Source of the DNA: an uncultured Microbacterium sp.
GTDB lineage: Bacteria > Actinomycetota > Actinomycetes > Actinomycetales > Microbacteriaceae
Direction: 5' to 3'
Length of the DNA: 14,718 bases
Assembly (NCBI RefSeq): GCF_943912325.1
Contig: NZ_CALTTX010000063.1
Coordinates: forward strand, 1-14,718
The position numbers and the translations under genes were made by a program. Positions within the stretch are counted from its first letter, which is position 1. Every line of letters begins with the position of its first letter. The notes under the pieces were generated by a model. That model was given only the letters and a program-made list of their open reading frames with translations. It had not been told where the DNA came from and ran no database searches. Positions 1 to 7,220 of this stretch are shown here, one piece after another.

Positions 1-2
1 CG

Positions 3-15
3 CCCCCCCCCCCCC
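3..15 (+). repeat. 13-base poly-C tract upstream of glpK
   Basis: An uninterrupted run of 13 C, followed by G and four more C, sits about 50 bases upstream of the glpK start at the very edge of the window. Such homopolymers can vary in length by slippage, but they are also frequent sequencing and assembly error sites. A role in glpK expression is only a possibility. Confidence 0.6.
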
Positions 16-53
16 GCCCCGATCCTCAACCGGCCATAAACCACAACAGACAC

Positions 54-58
54 AGGAG
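54..58 (+). promoter_or_regulatory. Ribosome binding site of glpK
   Basis: AGGAG lies five bases upstream of the ATG at 64, a near-ideal Shine-Dalgarno sequence that fixes the glpK start. Confidence 0.8.
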
Positions 59-63
59 TCCTC

Positions 64-1575
64 ATGGCTGACTACGTCATCGCAATTGATCAGGGCACGA
101 CCTCGAGCCGCGCCATCATCTTCGACAAGAAGGGAAGCATCATCTCGGTCGGGCAGAAAGAGCACGAGCAGATCTTCCCGAAGGCCGGCTGGGTCGAGCA
201 CAACGCGACCGAGATCTGGCAGAACGTGCAAGAGGTCATCGGCATCGCCCTCGGCAAGGCCGATCTGACCCGCCACGACATCGCGGCCGTCGGTGTCACC
301 AACCAGCGCGAGACCGCGGTGGTCTGGGACAAGAACACCGGCAAGCCCGTCTACAACGCGATCGTGTGGCAGGACACCCGCACGCAGTCGATCGTCGACG
401 AGCTCGCGCAGGGCGACACCGAGCGCTACAAGCAGATCGTCGGCCTGCCGCTCGCGACCTACTTCTCGGGCACCAAGATCAAGTGGATCCTCGACAACGT
501 CGAGGGCGCACGCGAAAAGGCCGAGGCGGGCGACCTGCTCTTCGGCACGACCGACTGCTGGGTGCTGTGGAACCTCACGGGCGGCACTGACGGCGGCGTA
601 CACGCGACCGACGTCACGAACGCCAGCCGCACGCTGTTCATGGACCTCAAGACGCTGTCGTGGCGCGAAGACATCCTCGCCGACTTCGGCGTGCCGCTGT
701 CGATGCTCCCCGAGATCCGCTCTTCGAGCGAGGTCTACGGCGAGGTCGAGGACTCGTCGCTGCTGCGCGGGACCCCGGTCTCGGGCATCCTCGGCGACCA
801 GCAGGCGGCGACCTTCGGCCAGGCGGCTTTCACCCCCGGTGAGAGCAAGAACACCTACGGCACGGGCTGCTTCCTCATCTTCAACACGGGTGAAGAGATC
901 GTCCACTCCGAGAACGGCCTGCTCACGACGCTCGGCTACAAGCTCGGCGATGGCCCCGCTCACTACGCGCTCGAGGGATCGATCGCCGTGACCGGTTCGC
1001 TCATCCAGTGGTTGCGCGACCAGCTCGGCATCATCTCGACAGCTCCCGAGGTCGAGCAGCTCGCGGCCTCGGTCGACGACAACGGTGGCGTGTACTTCGT
1101 GCCGGCGTTCTCGGGTCTGTTCGCTCCCTACTGGCGTTCCGACGCCCGCGGCGCGATCGTTGGCCTCACCCGGTACGCTAACCGCGGTCACATCGCGCGC
1201 GCCGCTCTCGAGGCCACGGCCTTCCAGACGCGCGAGGTGCTCGACGCGGTCAACGCCGACTCGGGCGTCGACCTCACCGAGCTCAAGGTCGACGGCGGCA
1301 TGACCGCCAACGACGCGCTCATGCAGTTCCAGGCCGACATCCTTGGCGTGCCGGTCGTGCGTCCCGTCGTCGCCGAGACCACGGCCCTCGGTGCGGCCTA
1401 CGCGGCCGGCCTCGCCGTCGGCTTCTGGTCGGGCCTCGACGACCTCAGCGCCAACTGGCAGGAAGACAAGCGCTGGGAGCCGCAGCTCGACGCCGACGAG
1501 CGCGACCGCCAGCTGCGCCTGTGGAAGAAGGCCGTCACGAAGTCGATGGACTGGGTCGACGAAGACGTGCGCTGA
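64..1575 (+). CDS. glpK: Glycerol kinase
   Basis: Cytosolic FGGY-family kinase that phosphorylates glycerol with ATP to sn-glycerol 3-phosphate, the entry step of glycerol catabolism. The 503 residues match the usual family length. Visible features are the N-terminal phosphate loop DQGTTSSRA (residues 9-17), glycerol-binding R82/E83 in NQRET, W102, Y133 in YFSGTKIKW (first FGGY signature), the catalytic base D245 in GDQQAA, F270, and the second FGGY signature beginning GGMTANDALMQF (residue 411). The start is set by AGGAG at 54-58, five bases before ATG. It is followed by a strong hairpin terminator, so transcription probably ends there. glpF and glpD, its common partners, are not in the window, although glpF could lie just upstream of position 1. 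No promoter is recognisable in the 63 bases before the gene. Identification is secure. Confidence 0.97.
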   Translation: MADYVIAIDQGTTSSRAIIFDKKGSIISVGQKEHEQIFPKAGWVEHNATEIWQNVQEVIGIALGKADLTRHDIAAVGVTNQRETAVVWDKNTGKPVYNAIVWQDTRTQSIVDELAQGDTERYKQIVGLPLATYFSGTKIKWILDNVEGAREKAEAGDLLFGTTDCWVLWNLTGGTDGGVHATDVTNASRTLFMDLKTLSWREDILADFGVPLSMLPEIRSSSEVYGEVEDSSLLRGTPVSGILGDQQAATFGQAAFTPGESKNTYGTGCFLIFNTGEEIVHSENGLLTTLGYKLGDGPAHYALEGSIAVTGSLIQWLRDQLGIISTAPEVEQLAASVDDNGGVYFVPAFSGLFAPYWRSDARGAIVGLTRYANRGHIARAALEATAFQTREVLDAVNADSGVDLTELKVDGGMTANDALMQFQADILGVPVVRPVVAETTALGAAYAAGLAVGFWSGLDDLSANWQEDKRWEPQLDADERDRQLRLWKKAVTKSMDWVDEDVR

Positions 1576-1595
1576 ACGCACTGATCGAGCATGAC

Positions 1596-1634
1596 GGCGG
1601 ATGCCTCGGGGAGACTCACCCCGAGGCATCCGCC
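1596..1634 (+). terminator. Hairpin terminator after glpK, probably shared by the convergent OsmC gene
   Basis: A perfect 16-bp inverted repeat (1596-1611 paired with 1619-1634) encloses a 7-base loop, 20 bases after the glpK stop. It is followed by TTCTGCGT rather than a long T tract, as is common in high-GC actinobacteria. The OsmC gene converges from the other side (stop at 1683), so the hairpin may end transcripts from both directions. Each arm contains the recurrent decamer GGATGCCTCG or its complement. Confidence 0.85.
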
Positions 1635-1682
1635 TTCTGCGTGTCCTCGTCCACCTGCATATTCATGCCGACGCGCGAGCTC

Positions 1683-2153
1683 TCAGTCGGCGGTGACCTG
1701 CGCCTCGTGCCGCACGGGGAAGTTCACGGAATTCGCGATGAAGCACCAGTCGTGCGCCTGCGCGTGCGCCTGGATCGCAGCGTCGATCATCGACGGGTCG
1801 GCGACGACGACGCGCGGGTGCAGCACGACTTCGGTGAACGCTCCCCCGCCGTGACCGTCTTGTGTCATCGTTCCGGTCGCCTCGTCGGCGTACGACGTCA
1901 CGACGACTCCCGCCGTCACGCAGGCGTGCAGGTAGCTCAGCAGGTGGCACTGCGACAGCGCGGCGAGCAGCATGTCTTCGGGATTCCATTTCGCGGGATC
2001 GCCACGGAAGGGACGATCGGCGGATGCCTCGATCGCGGGCTTTCCCGTGACCTCGATGCGCGTCGACCGGTCGTAGTCGCGGTAGCCGGTCGTGCCCGGT
2101 CCCCGGTTTCCCGTCCAGACCGTCTCGAGGCGGTAGTGATGCACTCCCAGCAT
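1683..2153 (-). CDS. OsmC/Ohr-family protein
   Basis: A 156-residue protein of the OsmC/Ohr fold, whose best-known members are thiol-dependent peroxidases that detoxify organic hydroperoxides or respond to osmotic and oxidative stress. The family core is visible: NPEDMLLAALSQCH (E59, C69) at the start of the long central helix and a second cysteine, C137, in WCFIANSVNFPV. A third cysteine, C78, lies in the central helix. The substrate cannot be read from sequence and many members have none assigned. The ATG at 2153 is chosen because family homology begins at once and a TANNNT box sits 6 bases upstream. No Shine-Dalgarno precedes it, suggesting a leaderless mRNA. It is divergent from the asparaginase gene with only 23 bp between the start codons. 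Confidence 0.88.
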   Translation of the reverse strand: MLGVHHYRLETVWTGNRGPGTTGYRDYDRSTRIEVTGKPAIEASADRPFRGDPAKWNPEDMLLAALSQCHLLSYLHACVTAGVVVTSYADEATGTMTQDGHGGGAFTEVVLHPRVVVADPSMIDAAIQAHAQAHDWCFIANSVNFPVRHEAQVTAD

Positions 2154-2159
2154 GAGGGA

Positions 2160-2165
2160 AGTCTA
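2160..2165 (-). promoter_or_regulatory. Putative -10 box (TAGACT) for a leaderless OsmC transcript
   Basis: On the minus strand TAGACT ends six bases before the OsmC ATG, the spacing that would place transcription initiation at the start codon. No convincing -35 is seen and there is no ribosome binding site. The box shares two bases with the -10 box of the divergent asparaginase gene. Confidence 0.5.
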
Positions 2166-2169
2166 GGCT
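2164..2169 (+). promoter_or_regulatory. Putative -10 box (TAGGCT) for the asparaginase gene
   Basis: TAGGCT fits the actinobacterial TANNNT -10 consensus and ends seven bases before the ATG at 2177, consistent with a leaderless transcript. A GGAG at 2170-2173 is also present, but it is only three bases from the ATG, closer than normal for a Shine-Dalgarno. The box overlaps the OsmC -10 on the opposite strand. Confidence 0.5.
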
Positions 2170-2176
2170 GGAGATC

Positions 2177-3172
2177 ATGCCCGGAACCCTGACGACCGCC
2201 TCGTCGGTCGAGCTCGCGGTGATCGAACGGAGCGGCTTCGTCGAGTCGCGTCACGCCGGCGCCGCCGTCGTCATCGCCCCGGGCGGCGAGGTCGTCGCGT
2301 CGTTCGGCGACACGACAGCACCCGTGCTTGCCCGCTCGAGCCTCAAGCCGCTGCAGGCACTCGCGTCGCTGCAGGCGGGAGCGCAGCTCTCGGGCGCATC
2401 CTTGGGCCTCGCGACGGCCAGCCATTCGGGAACCGATCGCCACGTCGAGACCGTGCGCGAGATCCTCGCCGCCGTCGAGCTCACGGCCGACGCGCTGCAG
2501 TGCCCGGCGTCGCTCGCGACCGATCCAGACACGCGCGCCGTGATGATCCGCGAGAACCTCGCACCGGCGGCGATTCGCATGAACTGCTCGGGCAAGCACG
2601 CCGCCATGCTCAACGCGTGCGTGCACGCGGGCTGGGACACCGCGGGCTACCTCGATGTGCAGCATCCGCTTCAGATTCAGATTCGCGAGCTCGTCGAGCG
2701 GCTGACGGGGCAGCGTGTCGCGGCAACCGCGATCGATGGATGCGGGGCGCCCGTCTTCGCCGTCTCGCTCGACGGCCTCGCGCGCGCCGTGCAGCGCATC
2801 GGCACCGCTTCGGAATCGTCGCCGTTCCCCCTTCACCGCAACGCGGGAGCGCTCGCGCGTGCCGTGCGCGAACACCCCTGGACCATCGCGGGGCCCGGGC
2901 AACCCGACACGCTCGTCGTCGAGAACTTCGGCGTCTTCAGCAAGTATGGCGCCGAAGGCGTCATGGTGATGTGCGCGCCCGACGGCACGACGGTGGCCGC
3001 CAAGACTCTCGATGGCTCGACGCGGGTCGGTCACATCGTCGGGATCGATCTGCTCGAACGCTTCGGCGCTCTGCCGACGGGCTCGGTCGAGCGCGCGACG
3101 GCGCTGCTGCCGCTCGCGCTTCACGGCGGCGGTGCCGTCGTGGGCGAGATCCGCCCGACGGTCGGGCGCTGA
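2177..3172 (+). CDS. Asparaginase, Rhizobium etli AnsA-like (ReAII) family
   Basis: A 331-residue protein of the asparaginase II family (Pfam Asparaginase_II), which hydrolyses L-asparagine to aspartate and ammonia. The family is unrelated to the E. coli EcAI/EcAII enzymes and resembles serine beta-lactamase-like folds. Diagnostic motifs are RSSLKP with the S54-x-x-K57 catalytic pair, SHSG (residues 82-85), RMNCSGKHAAML with C137 and K140, and DGCGAP with C189. The cysteines and K140 correspond to the metal-binding Cys135, Lys138 and Cys189 of the characterised R. etli enzyme. There is no signal peptide, so it should be cytosolic. Its last 52 bases overlap the 3' end of the convergent FtsK-like gene. 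Its start faces the OsmC gene across 23 bp. Family assignment is firm; substrate preference is inferred. Confidence 0.9.
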   Translation: MPGTLTTASSVELAVIERSGFVESRHAGAAVVIAPGGEVVASFGDTTAPVLARSSLKPLQALASLQAGAQLSGASLGLATASHSGTDRHVETVREILAAVELTADALQCPASLATDPDTRAVMIRENLAPAAIRMNCSGKHAAMLNACVHAGWDTAGYLDVQHPLQIQIRELVERLTGQRVAATAIDGCGAPVFAVSLDGLARAVQRIGTASESSPFPLHRNAGALARAVREHPWTIAGPGQPDTLVVENFGVFSKYGAEGVMVMCAPDGTTVAAKTLDGSTRVGHIVGIDLLERFGALPTGSVERATALLPLALHGGGAVVGEIRPTVGR

Positions 3173-6100
3173 CGCAGAGCCTCTGACTCTCTGCTGGAGC
3201 GCAGCGGTCGCGGGAGCTCGATGCGCGACGTCTGACCGCCAGGCGTGATGAGCCACGCCGCGCCCGTGCGCGCAGCCACGTATGGCAAGAGCTCGCGATC
3301 CCCCCACAGCGAACGGTACTCGGCCGCGCAGCCGACATCGATGACGACGTCGGCGGTGTCTCTCGCGCGCGCAAGCAAGGCCCAGTGACGTTGCCACCCC
3401 TCCCCCGTTCCGACCACGACGACGGGGCGTGAATCGGCCGGAGCGGGCCCCTGCGCATCGGCCTCTTCGACCGAGAGCACGCACACGGCGTCGGATTCGC
3501 GTAGGGCGGCGATGGCGTCACTCGGGCGCCGTACGAGCGCCAGGGTGAGCGCGGCGCTCGGCATCCATCGGCGTTCGTTGCCGAGCTGCCCATCGATGGC
3601 TCGCTCCTCGGTGATCTGTTCGGCGGCGCCGACGGCTCTCTCAGCAGCGGAATCGCATCGAATCTGCACGAGCAGCCCGTCGGCGGGCATGCCTGCACCG
3701 AGCACGCGGCCGCGGCCAGCGGGAGCCGTGGGATCAAAGCGCACGGGCGGAACACCCGCCGCGATCGCGTCGGTTCGCTGCGGGTAGGGCAAGACGATGC
3801 GCAGGGGAAAGCGATCCTGCAAACGACTCACGGGACCCGAGAGCCGCAGCGCCGAAACCGCGACGCTGAGCGTGCCGCCCCCTCTGTGCGCGCCGCACGC
3901 GCGAAGCAGTTCGTCAAGGCGCGCAACGATGGCCGCCGCGTACTCGTCGGGAAGGCCGGCGATGAGCGCGTCGAGGTCGTCTATCGCGACAAGGGTGTCG
4001 TTGCCTACCCCTGCTGAGTGCAGCGCCGCCTCGGCCGACGCGATGGCATCCCAGGCATGCTCGGGATCGGCCGCCGATACCCAGATGACGCGTGCCCCCG
4101 CGTCGCGTGCCTCGGCAGCCACGGCGCGCAGCGTCGATGTGCGGCCCGCACCGGGCCCACCGAGCACGAGCAGGGCGCGGTCGCGAGCGGGCTCGAACGA
4201 CCACGGACGGCGGCGCTGGCGGGCGGGCTCATCGGCGAGCCCGACCACGAGCCCCTCCGGCCGCGGAAAGGCTCGCACGTGTTCCGCGTCGACCTGCGGC
4301 GGCAGGGGCGGCAGATACGGAGCGGGCGGGCGATCTTCGCTCGATCGATTCGCGCGGACGACGGATGCCTCGTGGGCGCCCACGCGCACGACGCGAAGCG
4401 GCTGCGCCTCGGCATCGCCCGCGCGCTGCACGAGCGCTCGCCCGACGCCGCGTGTTCCGCCCGGCAGCCGCGCCGCGGCGTCGGTACCGAGGAGCAGCCG
4501 CGAGTCCTGGGGATCGTTCATCCGCAGCCCCACCCGGAGTGGCACGTTCGCGAGCAGTTCGTCACGGTAGGTTCCGGTCGCCCGTTGCGTACCGAGGATC
4601 AGGTGCATACCGAGCGCTCGCCCGCGAGCCGCCACGTCGGCGAACACCGCAACGAGGTCGGCGTGTTCGCTGCGGAGCGCGGCGAACTCGTCGACCACGA
4701 TGACGAGACGCGGCTCGCGCACCCGCGGGTCATCGATGTCGCGGGCGCCGACGGCGGCGAGCGACCGCTCACGGCGCTGGATCTCGGCTCGGAGGCTCTC
4801 GATCGCGCGCGTCGCTCCCGTCGGATCGAGGTCGGTCACGACCGCGGTGACGTGCGGCAGATCGAGAAGACCGTCGAAAGCGGATCCACCCTTGAAGTCG
4901 GCAAGCAGGAACGAAACCTCCGACGACGAGTACGCGGCGCACAGCCGCGTGATCCACGCGATGAGCAGCTCCGACTTGCCACTTCCGGTCACGCCCGCGA
5001 CCGCTGCGTGCGGACCGTCGGTGACGAGATCGACGACGGCTGCCCGGGCATCGGGGGTGATACCGAGCGCGATGGTGAGCCCGCCGCGCTCGCCGACGCG
5101 GCGATCTGCGGGTGGCTCGTCGGGCACGTGTTCTTCGCGGCGTCCGCGCGCGCGCTCGCTCCCGATGCGACGCGCTTGCTCCGCGCTGAGCCCGAACCAC
5201 GAGCCCTGCGAGTCGTCCGTAAACCCTGCCCTCCCGATCGCGGCGGCGCCGATCGCGGGTGTTCCCGCGCGCGCAATCACGCGGACCGACGCACCGTCGA
5301 TGATCACGCGCGTCGCGCAGGCTGCGGGCAGGGGATCGCCGCGTCCAGCGCACGCGAGAAGCACGTCGCACGGCGCCGTCGCCACGGGCGCATGCCCACC
5401 CCGACCGCCGGCTGCGGCGCGACCCGCGCCGCCGCCGTCCGAAGCCGCACCGAAGGCATCCATCACCGCGACTCGCAGACCCGAACCGGCCTCGCTCGTC
5501 TCGTCCGAATCCAACCACTCCCACCCCGGCGATGTGGCAACGATCCGAACGTCCGGATCGGCAGCGATAACCTGCGCGGCGATGCTCCGCAGCAGGGCGC
5601 GCGCGAGCGCGGGCGCGCCCACGACGACGACCCCACCCGTGATATCGATCGCGAGAGGCGCCCGCTCGACGACAGCCGCGCGTTGACGCAGGCTTTCGCG
5701 ACGCTCGGCGTGCGCCGCGTAGATCCGCGCTCCCGCGCCACGCCCGGTGTCCGCAGATGTCGCCGGCTCGGCGCTGAGCCGCACCGCACTCGCGATTCCA
5801 CCGACTCCGATGACGACACGCCCGTCACCGCGAGGTGCGCTTCCGGAAACGAGCCGAGACGCGAGCGAAGGGTGGTGACGCCACGCCGCCGCGCGCTCGA
5901 CCGTGTGGCGGGCGAGGATGATCGCCTCGACTCGCGCAAACTCGGCGTCGAGTCGAGCGACGTCAGCGCGGCGTCGTCGACGTTCGGACCATGCACGGTC
6001 GCCGATCGCGGCGACGGCGATGAGCGGACCGAACGCCGCGAACAGCAACGAATAGATCGAGCCCGTCACGGTCCAGAGCAACACCCCGGCGCCGACGGGC

Positions 6101-6180
6101 GCCAATGACGCGAGCACCGGAAACGGAGCCGGGCGTTCGCGTGGAGCGGGGGCCGGGAGCGTGATCGGATCGTCGTGCAT
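3121..6180 (-). CDS. FtsK/SpoIIIE (EccC-like) membrane-anchored ATPase
   Basis: A 1019-residue protein. Residues about 21-60 hold two adjacent hydrophobic helices, followed by a basic, cytosolic-looking segment. Residues about 366-600 form an FtsK/SpoIIIE ATPase domain with intact Walker A GVTGSGKSE (K402) and Walker B LVIVVDEF (D497, E498). A second P-loop-like module follows from about 660: GGPGAGRT has arginine in place of the catalytic lysine (R680), with a Walker B-like VAIDDLD (732-738). Residues about 915-985 may be a third, P-loop-less module. Two N-terminal helices plus serial ATPase modules is the plan of type VII secretion EccC rather than chromosomal FtsK, as no gamma domain is seen. 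It lies 68 bp after the PP2C phosphatase gene. The only nearby Shine-Dalgarno (GGGAG) is one base from the ATG, so initiation may be weak. No ESX partners are nearby, so its role is unknown. Confidence 0.85.
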   Translation of the reverse strand: MHDDPITLPAPAPRERPAPFPVLASLAPVGAGVLLWTVTGSIYSLLFAAFGPLIAVAAIGDRAWSERRRRRADVARLDAEFARVEAIILARHTVERAAAWRHHPSLASRLVSGSAPRGDGRVVIGVGGIASAVRLSAEPATSADTGRGAGARIYAAHAERRESLRQRAAVVERAPLAIDITGGVVVVGAPALARALLRSIAAQVIAADPDVRIVATSPGWEWLDSDETSEAGSGLRVAVMDAFGAASDGGGAGRAAAGGRGGHAPVATAPCDVLLACAGRGDPLPAACATRVIIDGASVRVIARAGTPAIGAAAIGRAGFTDDSQGSWFGLSAEQARRIGSERARGRREEHVPDEPPADRRVGERGGLTIALGITPDARAAVVDLVTDGPHAAVAGVTGSGKSELLIAWITRLCAAYSSSEVSFLLADFKGGSAFDGLLDLPHVTAVVTDLDPTGATRAIESLRAEIQRRERSLAAVGARDIDDPRVREPRLVIVVDEFAALRSEHADLVAVFADVAARGRALGMHLILGTQRATGTYRDELLANVPLRVGLRMNDPQDSRLLLGTDAAARLPGGTRGVGRALVQRAGDAEAQPLRVVRVGAHEASVVRANRSSEDRPPAPYLPPLPPQVDAEHVRAFPRPEGLVVGLADEPARQRRRPWSFEPARDRALLVLGGPGAGRTSTLRAVAAEARDAGARVIWVSAADPEHAWDAIASAEAALHSAGVGNDTLVAIDDLDALIAGLPDEYAAAIVARLDELLRACGAHRGGGTLSVAVSALRLSGPVSRLQDRFPLRIVLPYPQRTDAIAAGVPPVRFDPTAPAGRGRVLGAGMPADGLLVQIRCDSAAERAVGAAEQITEERAIDGQLGNERRWMPSAALTLALVRRPSDAIAALRESDAVCVLSVEEADAQGPAPADSRPVVVVGTGEGWQRHWALLARARDTADVVIDVGCAAEYRSLWGDRELLPYVAARTGAAWLITPGGQTSRIELPRPLRSSRESEALRQRPTVGRISPTTAPPP

Positions 6181-6192
6181 GCTCCCAGCAAA

Positions 6193-6225
6193 GTCGCCGA
6201 GTCCGCTCTACGACTCGGAGGCGAC
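6193..6225 (-). terminator. Hairpin between the PP2C and FtsK-like genes (possible attenuator)
   Basis: In the 68-bp intergenic gap, minus-strand RNA can form GTCGCC/GGCGAC plus GAGTC/GACTC (11 pairs with a 3-base bulge and an 8-base loop), followed by TTTG. It ends 12 bases before the FtsK-like start codon, so it could reduce read-through from the phosphatase gene or affect ribosome access. The tail is short, so a full terminator is not certain. Confidence 0.45.
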
Positions 6226-6248
6226 AGGCAGCTGTGGAACGACGCCGC

Positions 6249-7070
6249 TCAGGATGCCTGTGGAGAACCGGCCGAGGCCGTCGAGTCGCCGACCGCGACA
6301 TCGAGCACGATGATCGAGATGTTGTCGCGCCCACCGTTCTCGAGCGCGGCATCCATCATCGCCTCGATCGCAGCGCCGGGATCGGCATTGTTCTCGAGGA
6401 AGTGGTTGATGCCGTAATCCGTGAGTTCCTTCGTCAACCCGTCGGAGCAGACGACGAAGCGGTCGCCGTCGACGATGTCGAGTCGCACATAGTCGGGCGC
6501 AACCGCGTCGCTCGGGCCCACCGCGCGCGTGATGACATTGCCGTACGGGTGGTTCTCGGCCTCTTCGGGGCTGAGGCGGCCGGCTGCGACGAGCTCTTGG
6601 ACGACCGAGTGATCCGTCGTGATCTGCACGAGCGTGCCGTCACGCTGCACGTAAACGCGCGAGTCACCGACGTTTAGCGTGACCCACGTCGCGGTGTCGC
6701 CCGTGTTGTCGAGAAACACACCGGTCACGGTCGTGCCGGTGCCTTCGTCGGTCGCTTCCGGATGCGCGCCGATGTCTTTCACCGCACGCTGCAGTGCCTT
6801 CTCGATCGTTTTGGGAGTGACCTTGCCGTCGCGCGCGACAATGCGCAGGCGGTCGACAGCGCTCGCACTCGCGATTTCTCCGCCGAGATGCCCTCCCATG
6901 CCGTCGGCGACGACGAAGAGCGGGTATTGCAGGAGCAGAGCGTCCTGATTCTGGTCGCGGCGTTTGCCCGTGTCGGTCGCTCCCGCCCACGACAGCGTCA
7001 CGTCAGAGGAGTGAGCGCCCGCGCGCACGGCGACACGCTGCTCACCGCGTTCGATCTCGAAACGCGCCAC
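6249..7070 (-). CDS. PP2C-family Ser/Thr protein phosphatase (PstP-like catalytic domain)
   Basis: A 273-residue metal-dependent phosphatase that removes phosphate from phospho-Ser/Thr proteins. All PP2C motifs are intact: DTGKRRDQNQDALL (33-46), VVADGMGGH with metal-binding D56, GTTVTG (112-117), VGDSRVY (134-140), TTDHSVVQELV (151-161), CSDGLTKEL with D210, and GGRDN with D249. It has a roughly 25-residue N-terminal extension and no membrane helix, so it is soluble, unlike the membrane-anchored PstP encoded with pknA/pknB. The GTG start is supported by AAGGGGG four bases upstream. It heads a two-gene unit with the FtsK-like ATPase, suggesting regulation of, or by, that machine. No cognate kinase is in the window. 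Confidence 0.93.
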   Translation of the reverse strand: MARFEIERGEQRVAVRAGAHSSDVTLSWAGATDTGKRRDQNQDALLLQYPLFVVADGMGGHLGGEIASASAVDRLRIVARDGKVTPKTIEKALQRAVKDIGAHPEATDEGTGTTVTGVFLDNTGDTATWVTLNVGDSRVYVQRDGTLVQITTDHSVVQELVAAGRLSPEEAENHPYGNVITRAVGPSDAVAPDYVRLDIVDGDRFVVCSDGLTKELTDYGINHFLENNADPGAAIEAMMDAALENGGRDNISIIVLDVAVGDSTASAGSPQAS

Positions 7071-7168
7071 GCGTCCCCCTTGAGGTTTACCTCGGTCTGA
7101 TTCCCCGCGTCATCGCGCGGACGGTGGTTGCACTGGGCTGCGCTCGTGGGCTGCCGGGCAACTGTCCC

Positions 7169-7174
7169 ATCCTA
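7169..7174 (-). promoter_or_regulatory. Putative -10 box (TAGGAT) for the PP2C-FtsK unit
   Basis: In the 150-bp gap between the ABC exporter stop (7221) and the phosphatase start (7070), TAGGAT on the minus strand matches the actinobacterial -10 consensus. A start about seven bases on would give a leader of roughly 90 bases. No good -35 is seen. The rest of this gap holds only a short inverted repeat at 7082-7093 (GAGGT-TT-ACCTC) and the GTG-proximal ribosome binding site. Confidence 0.35.
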
Positions 7175-7220
7175 CGGCACGGGCGATACTCGCTCCCGTT
7201 GACGCAACCGCGCCCGGCGC

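Noticed and set aside
1663..2178. 171-codon minus-strand frame overlapping the OsmC gene
   Set aside because: It lies in a different frame from the OsmC protein, whose NPEDMLLAALSQCH motif identifies the real frame.
1937..3484. 515-codon minus-strand frame across the OsmC and asparaginase genes
   Set aside because: It covers two well-supported genes in other frames and its product is Arg-rich and featureless.
4018..6108. Long open frame on the plus strand opposite the FtsK-like gene (696 codons)
   Set aside because: It is antisense to a gene with clear ATPase motifs; the translation is Arg/Ala/Gly-rich without any recognisable domain. This is typical of high-GC shadow frames.
7082..7093. 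Short inverted repeat GAGGT-TT-ACCTC just upstream of the PP2C ribosome binding site
   Set aside because: Five-base arms are too short to claim an operator in high-GC DNA without conservation data.
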